This document shows, piece by piece, positions 1-5,015 of a DNA stretch of 5,015 nucleotides (positions are counted from its first letter, which is position 1; the number at the start of each line of letters is the position of its first letter). Below the pieces are notes generated by a model, which did no database searches, was not told where the DNA came from, and saw only the letters and a list, made by a program, of their open reading frames with translations. The translations under genes and the position numbers were made by a program. Source of the DNA: Planctomycetaceae bacterium (GTDB taxonomy: Bacteria; Planctomycetota; Planctomycetia; Pirellulales; Pirellulaceae); the NCBI GenBank assembly GCA_007129635.1, contig SKVE01000708.1, positions 1 through 5,015 on the forward strand, in the 5' to 3' direction.

Positions 1-295
1 TCCCAAGACAAAAAGTTGCTAAGCTCGAAAACGTGTTGTACATTTCAACGCTCCACAATCGATTCACACACACCGTACAGGCTTGGCTCCCTGAGGGTCC
101 GACGCATGCGCTAAACTTGCCATATGCTAACCTTAATTCTCGCATGAAGGGGCCCTGAGAGCAACCAGCAGAGATCACTGCTTTCTGCAAAATCCAGGAA
201 TTTTTCGAAAAGAACGGACAGGTTCTATCGATCGCGAACTCTCTGCGGATTCCGACAAATCCCGCGTTTTTCGGGTTTTGGCGCGCAGATCCTGC
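1..295. other. Non-coding stretch downstream of the HEAT-protein gene
   Basis: No open reading frame with a plausible start, ribosome binding site and codon use was found on either strand. The sequence is visibly less GC-rich than the genes, as expected for an intergenic region. Only weak hairpins occur (for example AGAAC/GTTCT at 211-226 and CCCG/CGGG at 261-275), none good enough to call as a terminator of the HEAT gene. No tRNA-like or repeat structure was recognised. Confidence 0.6.
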
Positions 296-1369
296 CTAAT
301 CGTCATAACCCGCAGGCTTCGCTGCTTCCAATGCTTGCATGGTACTTCGCGCCTGGTGCTGGATGTTCAGGTCGTCCCGGTCGCGAGCCAGACGCTCGAC
401 GGCGGCTCGTAGCGGATCCCAGTCCAGGCTTGCTTCCGCAGCCCAGAGCAGTTCGACGGACCGCAATGCGCTGCGAGTCACAATCTGCCGACGCCACTGA
501 CGCTGCCGCGGGTTGGCGGGCACGTCCATTAGCGACGCATCTTGCCCATCCAGCATTTCCAGCAATACCGGCGCCGCTTCCGCTCGGCCCCACCTGGCCA
601 GTCCCGCCGCCGCGTTGTACCGGACATCCACACTGAGATCGTCCAACAAGACGACCAACCGATCGTGTGCCTCCGGATGGTCCAGCACGCCCAAGGCAAA
701 CGCGGCGGTCGCACGCAGGGCATCACGAGCCGCCTGGGTCGCTTCGTCCGCTGCCGGTCGGTGCGACGCGGCCAGCAGGGTCTGCAGTAACCGGTCATCG
801 ACGGCCGAAGACGCGGGAGGACGATCGGCAACGAATTGGGCGATGGCTTCCAGGGCCGAACGGCGGACGTCGATCTCGCGCACGTCGCGCTCGGTTTGGG
901 CCGCTTCCAGTAGCGGGCTCAAAACCTCGTCCCGCTCGAATTCTCCCAACGCTCGGCACAGGAAACTGCGCAACTGGATCCGGTCGTCGTCCATGCGTCC
1001 GGCCGCCAATTCGTCTTGAAGCAGACGAGCCAATTCCCGAGCCAGCCGCTCGTCCCGCCGCAGATGCTCGCCCGCCGGTTCACGCAGCATCTGGACCAGC
1101 GTCACCGCATCTCGAAAACCGGTCCGATCGGCCCGCTGCAGCCGCGCGACCAGTTCCCCCGGGTCATCGCCCGCCACCCCCAACCAGCCAAACAGCACAA
1201 TCACCAACACGAATGCCGTGACCATCAGCAAAGGCATCAGCACCAGAGGCACCCACGGACCCCGCCCGCCACCCGCTGCGTCTGCAGACGATGCATCCAA
1301 CACGTCTTCCGCGTTGCCGTCCGTTTTATCCGGTTTGTCCGACGATCGTTGACTCATGATAGAAAGCAT
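296..1369 (-). CDS. Single-pass membrane protein with HEAT-like repeats, function unknown
   Basis: A 357-residue protein. Residues 1-38 are polar and acidic with Ala/Gly-rich stretches (disordered). Residues about 39-64 form one hydrophobic segment (WVPLVLMPLLMVTAFVLVIV), read as a membrane anchor. The rest (about 70-350) is almost entirely alpha-helical, Ala/Leu/Arg/Asp-rich, with HEAT or PBS-lyase-like repeats clearest at about 130-157 (LRSFLCRALGEFERDEVLSPLL), 167-182 (DVRRSALEAIAQF), 220-244 and 248-274 (DVRYNAAAGLARWG, then APVLLEMLD). Such repeats are protein-binding scaffolds; no catalytic motif is visible. The start is uncertain: ATG at 1369, or ATG at 1357 (MSQRSS), neither with a strong Shine-Dalgarno site; 1369 was taken because AGGCG lies about 11 bases upstream. 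The gene stops with TAG. It follows the terminator at 1426-1455, so it probably has its own promoter in the preceding 56 bases, though no convincing -35/-10 pair was seen. The partner and cellular role are unknown, and which side of the membrane the helical domain faces was not determined. Confidence 0.82.
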   Translation of the reverse strand: MLSIMSQRSSDKPDKTDGNAEDVLDASSADAAGGGRGPWVPLVLMPLLMVTAFVLVIVLFGWLGVAGDDPGELVARLQRADRTGFRDAVTLVQMLREPAGEHLRRDERLARELARLLQDELAAGRMDDDRIQLRSFLCRALGEFERDEVLSPLLEAAQTERDVREIDVRRSALEAIAQFVADRPPASSAVDDRLLQTLLAASHRPAADEATQAARDALRATAAFALGVLDHPEAHDRLVVLLDDLSVDVRYNAAAGLARWGRAEAAPVLLEMLDGQDASLMDVPANPRQRQWRRQIVTRSALRSVELLWAAEASLDWDPLRAAVERLARDRDDLNIQHQARSTMQALEAAKPAGYDD

Positions 1370-1425
1370 TCAAACAGTGTCGCCTATTCGCCCAGGCACC
1401 CATAGAGTGTATCCCGAAGTCGCAT

Positions 1426-1455
1426 AAAAAGCAGGACGGGTCGGCAATCCGTCCT
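1426..1455 (-). terminator. Rho-independent terminator after the NHL gene
   Basis: On the minus strand there is a perfect 7-bp stem AGGACGG/CCGTCCT (1449-1455 with 1433-1439), a nine-base loop, then GC and TTTTT (1426-1430). It lies about 220 bases downstream of the NHL gene's stop, immediately after the long inverted repeat, and 56 bases before the HEAT-protein start. It therefore likely ends the CRTAC1/NHL transcript and separates it from the HEAT gene. Confidence 0.75.
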
Positions 1456-1646
1456 ATTGCGGAGTAAGCACCCGGCCAGGAGTTTCTTGTCAATCCAGGT
1501 AGCCTTGCATGGGGGACGCAATGGGGTCGGGAGTCCTTTTCGGCCAACGATCTACCGCATGGGAAGCCGATGACCCGAAAACGACTTCCGACGCCTTCCG
1601 CCCGATTCCACCAAGAAATACCTGGCCGGGTGCGTATTCTCGCCAT
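1456..1646. repeat. Long imperfect inverted repeat between the NHL gene and its terminator
   Basis: Two outer arms, 1456-1489 and 1612-1646, are reverse complements at 29 of 35 aligned positions by hand. The core GCACCCGGCCAGG followed by TTTCTTG matches at 20 of 22 (1468-1489 with 1612-1633). A second, inner pair, 1526-1543 and 1575-1592, matches at 16 of 18 (GTCGGGAGTCCTTTTCGG against GTCGGAAGTCGTTTTCGG). The two pairs have slightly different centres because the left side carries about 17 extra bases between them. The whole could fold into one long hairpin with internal loops and a loop of about 30 bases (1544-1574). It starts 30 bases after the NHL stop and directly abuts the terminator. 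I found no transposase, and target-site duplications were not established. Options are a MITE/REP-like dispersed element, two inverted copies of a degenerate repeat, or a structured 3' UTR. Confidence 0.75.
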
Positions 1647-1676
1647 CCCTGCGTTTCATCACCCAAAACTCGCTCT

Positions 1677-2750
1677 TCAAGGTGCCGCTGGTTGCAATTC
1701 GATCGGTGACACGTTCCCTTCCCAATCGATCGCGAACAGTGCCCGGGCATGGGGATCGGCGACGACCAACTGGTCTTGCCAGAGGGTCATCCCCACGGGA
1801 TTCTTCAGCGGATCGCCCCGGACCCAGGCTTGCGGGGCCTGTCCTGGATCGATCTTCCAAATCGTCCGAGCGTACCCGTCGCTGACAAACGCTACCCCGT
1901 CGTCCCGCACGACGACCGCATGCGGGAACTCGAACACGCCGTTGTCCACGACCGTTTCGTGCGTGCCGTCCGGCAACAGACGCAGCAGACGCCGCTGGGA
2001 GATCACCCATACGTTTTGTTCGCTGTCCACATCCAGGCCTCGCGGCGTGAATACCTCGGCAACCAATTCCACCTTTCCGCCCTCGGCAGGAATCCTGGCA
2101 ATCCGTTGATCGCCTTCGCCCTGATCGGTGACCAAGAGATCGCCGCTGGCATCGACGGCGATGCTATACGGCATGGTGATCGGCCCCAGCGGACTGTCGC
2201 GGCCGGTCAGGGACTCGGGTTGCCCCTGGTCATCGAAGCGGTAGACATCCCCGGTCGCGCTATCCCCCGCCAGCACTCGTCCTTCCCCGTCGATCGCCAC
2301 ACAGCGGATGGCGTTCAACGGCGTGCGGAACTTCTTTTGCCCCAGGAAAAACAGACGCATCCGGCCGTCTTGTACCTGCCAGATCCCCGGCAGATGGTGA
2401 TCGGCCACGTACAATTCGCCGGTGGCAGCCGCGGCTACGGACAACGGGTACAGTGGCCGGTCGAGTTTTTCCGGTTCCACGGGTTCGGGCTTTGGCGGGG
2501 GCTCGGGTGCCGGCTCAACGGGTGCATCCACTGGCGGTGGAACCGGGACCTGTTCCTCAGAAACCACAGTATCCTCGGGCGTCTGCCGGCCTGGTATCGG
2601 TGCCTCCGGGATCACCGAATCGACCGTCACCGGCGGATCAGGCGACGGATCGGGCTGCGGCGGAGCCGGTCGGCAGCCACCCAGCCAAGTCAACAGCAGC
2701 AACGCAGCAGCGAGCCGTAGAATTTTTCTACCGATTTGTACAGACTTCAT
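1677..2750 (-). CDS. NHL/SMP-30-like six-bladed beta-propeller lipoprotein
   Basis: A 357-residue protein. Residues 1-25 are a lipoprotein signal (basic start, LAAALLLLTW) ending in the lipobox LGGC with Cys26 as the predicted lipidated residue. Residues 27-98 are a proline/glutamate-rich, low-complexity linker (PVPPPVDAPVEPAPEPPPKP), probably an extended tether. Residues about 99-352 hold six NHL-like repeats, starting near 100, 146, 194, 236, 276 and 318. Each has the pattern P-x-(G/S)-(I/L/M)-x-(V/L)-D…G-x-(L/V)-x-V-x-D followed by an (I/L)-x-x-(I/L) strand (for example MPYSIAVDASGDLLVTD, FPHAVVVRDDGVAFVSD). NHL and SMP-30 propellers bind proteins or small ligands, and some are lactonases; no catalytic metal site could be assigned here, so enzyme activity is not claimed. 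The start at 2750 is preferred for its GAGG site and immediate signal peptide; an upstream ATG at 2810 overlaps the preceding gene's end and would add 20 residues. It begins 52 bases after the CRTAC1-type gene and is probably last in that operon, with a terminator at 1426-1455. Confidence 0.87.
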   Translation of the reverse strand: MKSVQIGRKILRLAAALLLLTWLGGCRPAPPQPDPSPDPPVTVDSVIPEAPIPGRQTPEDTVVSEEQVPVPPPVDAPVEPAPEPPPKPEPVEPEKLDRPLYPLSVAAAATGELYVADHHLPGIWQVQDGRMRLFFLGQKKFRTPLNAIRCVAIDGEGRVLAGDSATGDVYRFDDQGQPESLTGRDSPLGPITMPYSIAVDASGDLLVTDQGEGDQRIARIPAEGGKVELVAEVFTPRGLDVDSEQNVWVISQRRLLRLLPDGTHETVVDNGVFEFPHAVVVRDDGVAFVSDGYARTIWKIDPGQAPQAWVRGDPLKNPVGMTLWQDQLVVADPHARALFAIDWEGNVSPIELQPAAP

Positions 2751-2756
2751 GCCGTG

Positions 2757-2760
2757 CCTC
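2757..2760 (-). promoter_or_regulatory. Shine-Dalgarno site of the NHL lipoprotein gene
   Basis: The minus strand reads ACGAGG-CACGGC-ATG, giving a GAGG core six bases before the ATG at 2750. This decides the start in favour of 2750, directly before the lipoprotein signal, rather than the ATG at 2810 that overlaps the previous gene. Confidence 0.65.
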
Positions 2761-2802
2761 GTTTGATCAAGATGATACTGCCGCCAGGTTCGTGCCCTCG
2801 AT

Positions 2803-4530
2803 TTAGTCATTCTTCGTCGCTCCCTTGCCTTCTGTCAACACAACATGCTGATCTGCCGGTCCGCCGGAAAACACCTCGGTGGTTCCACCCAACCAGCGGA
2901 CTTCGATCCGATCCACGTGGGGTCGATGTCCCAAGCCGAAGTGCAGACGAGTGCCGTAGTGGCTCTGGTAACCTCGCCCACTGTGCACTTCGGCCACTTG
3001 CGTCAAATCGCCCGCGACCACCCGTACCCGGGATCCCACTCCGTCCCGGTTGCTGGTCGTACCGCGCAGCCGGATCTGCAGCCAGTGGTGGTCCACCGGG
3101 GAATCGTTTCGCAGCACGGTGGGCGGCCCGTTGGTATTGAGCAGCACCCCATCGATTCGGCCGTCATTGTCCAGGTCGTCGAACGCGGCGCCGCGTGTGC
3201 TGGCGACGACGGCCAAGCCATCGCCGCACCGATCGGAAACGTCCAGGAATCTACCGTTTCCGAGGTTCTGCAGCAGGATATTGGGAACATCGACGGTGGT
3301 CCGATCATCGATGAACTCGATCTTGTCCATGAAATGGCCACAGGCGATAAACAGGTCGCGGAGCCCTCGGTTGGCAAAATCGACGAAGCCAGTTCCCCAC
3401 GTCACATGCGGGAAGGCGCTGGCACCGGCATGGGCGCGTCGCGTGGTATCCTCGAAGACGCCGTCGCCCAGATTGCGGTACAGCACGGGCATTTCCGACG
3501 AGTAATTGGTCGCGAACAGATCCAAGCGTCCGTTGTTCTCGTAATCGCCACAATCGGCTCCCATACTGCCGTTCTCGTTGCCATAGAAATCGTAGTCGAC
3601 CCCCGCGATCAGACCGACTTCCTGAAAGCCTCCCTTGCCGTCGTTGTGAAACAGGAAGTTGGCTCCGTGATCGTTGCACACAAACACATCGGTATACCCA
3701 TCGTCATCGAAGTCGAAACAGATGATTCCCATTCCGGCTCCGGCCACGGCTGCGATCCCGGACGCACGGCTGATGTCGGTAAACGTTCCGTCGCCATTGT
3801 TCCGGAACAAACTGTCGGGCATCGGGGGATAATCACGAGGTCCCGGGTGGAAGCGATGTTTGCCGATCGTCCTTTCGATGTGCCGGTCGTAAGTGAAATC
3901 CACATAGTTCGCCACGTACAAGTCCAGCAAGCCATTGTTGTCGATGTCCAGAAACGATGCACCGGCGCCGACGAGTTCTCCGCACCCCACGCCGGCTTCG
4001 TCGGTCACGTCCGTAAATGTCCCATCTCCGTTGTTGCGGTACAAAACATTGCGGCCGAAATTGTTCAGGTATAGGTCCTGATAACCATTATTGTTGTAGT
4101 CGGCGACGGTCACGCCCAGTCCATACCCAGGATCCCCCACCCCGGCTCGCTGGGTGACGTCCGTGAACGTTCCGTCCCCGTTGTTGCGGTACAGTGCGTT
4201 GCGAGGCGGGGAATCGACGACGGTGCCCGGCAATGGGGCGCCGTTTAGGAAGTAGATATCGATCAGCCCATCGTTGTCATAATCGAACAGTGCCAAACCC
4301 GCAACGACGCTTTCCATGATGTAGTATTGCCCGCTGCCACCGTCGGTATGCCGGAAACTGATTCCCGAACGATCGGTGATATCGGTCAGCCGGATCTCGG
4401 CCGGCGGCGGTTCGTCCGTAGCCGTTGTGGTCGGATGGTCGATACCCATCGAGCATGTACCGACAACCAGCAGCACGACCAGTCTCCAACGAGTGTTCCC
4501 GCTCAGGATGCTTTTCACTTTACGAACCAT
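2803..4530 (-). CDS. Secreted CRTAC1-family protein: FG-GAP/VCBS propeller plus C-terminal ASPIC/UnbV domain
   Basis: A 575-residue protein with a basic N-terminus and hydrophobic segment (about residues 16-25, RLVVLLVVGT), read as a Sec signal; VGTC is a poor lipobox, so lipidation is doubtful. Seven DxDxDG-type loops begin at about residues 83, 144, 195, 273, 329, 384 and 452 (for example DYDNDGLID, DFDDDGYTD). They alternate with LYRNNGDGTFTDVT-like strands, as in a seven-bladed integrin-like propeller that binds calcium in its loops. The sixth loop (DFANRGLRD) has lost two ligand positions. Residues about 495-568 form an ASPIC/UnbV domain (SGRGYQSHYGTRLHFGLG, IEVRWLGG). Six cysteines follow the signal (183, 271, 285, 327, 397, 435). 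The length suits the family. The start at 4530 is chosen because GGAGG lies six bases upstream and the signal follows directly. An ATG at 4611, overlapping the upstream stop, would add 27 residues before the signal. Likely cotranscribed with both neighbours. Exact role and ligand are unknown. Confidence 0.92.
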   Translation of the reverse strand: MVRKVKSILSGNTRWRLVVLLVVGTCSMGIDHPTTTATDEPPPAEIRLTDITDRSGISFRHTDGGSGQYYIMESVVAGLALFDYDNDGLIDIYFLNGAPLPGTVVDSPPRNALYRNNGDGTFTDVTQRAGVGDPGYGLGVTVADYNNNGYQDLYLNNFGRNVLYRNNGDGTFTDVTDEAGVGCGELVGAGASFLDIDNNGLLDLYVANYVDFTYDRHIERTIGKHRFHPGPRDYPPMPDSLFRNNGDGTFTDISRASGIAAVAGAGMGIICFDFDDDGYTDVFVCNDHGANFLFHNDGKGGFQEVGLIAGVDYDFYGNENGSMGADCGDYENNGRLDLFATNYSSEMPVLYRNLGDGVFEDTTRRAHAGASAFPHVTWGTGFVDFANRGLRDLFIACGHFMDKIEFIDDRTTVDVPNILLQNLGNGRFLDVSDRCGDGLAVVASTRGAAFDDLDNDGRIDGVLLNTNGPPTVLRNDSPVDHHWLQIRLRGTTSNRDGVGSRVRVVAGDLTQVAEVHSGRGYQSHYGTRLHFGLGHRPHVDRIEVRWLGGTTEVFSGGPADQHVVLTEGKGATKND

Positions 4531-4536
4531 CACTCG

Positions 4537-4541
4537 CCTCC
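4537..4541 (-). promoter_or_regulatory. Shine-Dalgarno site of the CRTAC1-family gene
   Basis: On the minus strand the bases before the ATG at 4530 read GGAGG-CGAGTG-ATG, a strong ribosome binding site with six bases of spacing. It supports the start at 4530 over the upstream in-frame ATGs at 4611 and 4695; the latter lies inside the preceding gene. Confidence 0.75.
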
Positions 4542-4607
4542 ACTCGCAAACGCTCTGCCTCTCGCTGGGCAGCCTGGGTGGAACGACGGTAACCCGACTC
4601 GCTGAGT

Positions 4608-5015
4608 TCATTTGACGGCCCCGGTACCCTGGATCAAGACCACTCGCCGATCGACCGGCACATCCATGAAGACCTCGCTGCCCCCGCCTGGCCACCGTAC
4701 TTCGACGCGTTCGACCTGGTCTTGTTGGCCGAGACCGAAGTGCAATCGCGTCCCGTAATGACTCTGATAACCTCGACCACTATGCACTTCACGTACCTGC
4801 GACAGATCGCCGGCGACCACTCGCACACGAGCCCCTACGCCGTCGCGATTACTGGTCACCCCTCGCAGATGGATCTGCAGCCAGTGCGGGCCTGCCTGCG
4901 ATTCGTTGCGGAGCACCGTCGGCCGGCTGTTGGCGTTCAACACCACCACATCCACTCGGCCGTTGTTATTCAGATCGTCGAAAGCCGCGCCACGGCTGCG
5001 GTCCTTCACGGCCAA
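4608..5015 (-). CDS. CRTAC1-family protein (ASPIC/UnbV domain), 5'-truncated by window edge
   Basis: Only the last 135 codons and a TGA stop are present; the reading frame is open to the window edge, so the N-terminus lies outside. Visible are one FG-GAP/VCBS calcium-type loop (DLNNNGRVD, about residues 14-22 of the fragment), the linker PTVLRN, the HWLQIHLRG strand and a full ASPIC/UnbV domain (about residues 55-130) with the signature SGRGYQSHYGTRLHFGLG and VEVRWPGG. This family consists of exported beta-propeller proteins that are numerous in planctomycetes and acidobacteria; their molecular role is unknown. The first visible codon is TTG, but it aligns with an internal Leu (LAV) of the downstream paralogue, so it is not a start. 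The stop overlaps a potential ATG of the next gene (ATGA at 4608-4611). The downstream gene is a tandem paralogue, about 94 of 135 residues identical by hand alignment. Family assignment is firm; function is not. Confidence 0.9.
   Translation of the reverse strand: MAVKDRSRGAAFDDLNNNGRVDVVVLNANSRPTVLRNESQAGPHWLQIHLRGVTSNRDGVGARVRVVAGDLSQVREVHSGRGYQSHYGTRLHFGLGQQDQVERVEVRWPGGGSEVFMDVPVDRRVVLIQGTGAVK

Noticed and set aside
117..138. TTGCCA with a downstream TTAATT, resembling a promoter
   Set aside because: The spacing between the two boxes is only about ten bases, and no gene follows on the plus strand.
204..226. Possible terminator for the HEAT gene (AGAAC/GTTCT stem followed by TTT on the minus strand)
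   Set aside because: The stem is only five pairs with few G-C pairs and the T-run is short, so it is within chance expectation.
258..279. CCCG/CGGG hairpin just after the HEAT gene stop
   Set aside because: A four-pair stem with only a partial, bulged extension and no proper T-run on the minus strand.
1326..1646. A 106-codon minus-strand frame across the intergenic region between the NHL and HEAT genes
   Set aside because: It runs through the inverted repeat and the terminator stem, overlaps the HEAT-gene start, and is rich in Arg, Trp, Cys and His without a domain. It begins exactly at the repeat edge and is better explained by the repeat's sequence than as a gene.
1490..1750. An 86-codon minus-strand frame overlapping the end of the NHL gene
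   Set aside because: Overlaps the 3' end of the NHL gene in another frame and continues into the inverted repeat; no domain, no ribosome binding site.
1749..2720. A 323-codon open frame on the plus strand
   Set aside because: Antisense to the NHL lipoprotein gene; rich in Arg, Pro and His as expected of a GC-rich shadow frame, with no domain or ribosome binding site seen.
2845..4074. A 409-codon open frame on the plus strand
   Set aside because: It lies wholly antisense to the CRTAC1-family gene, whose domains are unmistakable. Its composition (many Val/Ile/Gly/Asp from complement codons) is that of a shadow frame, with no recognisable domain.
4531..4695. N-terminal extension of the CRTAC1-family gene to the ATG at 4695
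   Set aside because: It would overlap the upstream gene by about 88 bases in a different frame, and the added residues lie before an otherwise normal signal peptide.

Overview
The window looks like a piece of a planctomycete genome (Pirellulaceae/Rhodopirellula-like). This is an inference from the moderately high GC content, the tandem CRTAC1-type (FG-GAP/VCBS plus ASPIC/UnbV) secreted proteins, a lipoprotein with a long proline-rich linker in front of an NHL-type propeller, and a membrane-anchored HEAT-repeat protein. All supported genes lie on the minus strand, so the biological reading order runs from high to low coordinates.

From the right edge: (1) the C-terminal end of a CRTAC1-family protein (4608-5015), whose 5' part lies outside the window; (2) a complete second CRTAC1-family protein (2803-4530, 575 aa) that is a close tandem paralogue of the first, with about 70% identity over the shared C-terminal 135 residues by hand count; (3) a six-repeat NHL-like beta-propeller lipoprotein (1677-2750, 357 aa). 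These three are closely spaced (77 and 52 nt gaps, two starts with good Shine-Dalgarno sites) and probably form one operon for exported, surface or periplasmic propeller proteins. Their biochemical function is not known from the sequence.

After the NHL gene comes an unusual 3' region. A long imperfect inverted repeat (about 1456-1646) lies directly against a Rho-independent terminator (1426-1455, stem plus T5 on the minus strand). This is the most interesting non-coding structure in the window. It could be a mobile or dispersed intergenic repeat (MITE/REP-like) or a structured 3' UTR.

Beyond the terminator is a separate gene for a single-pass membrane protein with HEAT-like helical repeats (296-1369, 357 aa). 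The last 295 bases hold no gene that I can support. I see no tRNA, rRNA, CRISPR array, transposase or recognisable defence system. The window is mostly an ordinary planctomycete gene neighbourhood, and the repeat/terminator module is the part most worth checking.
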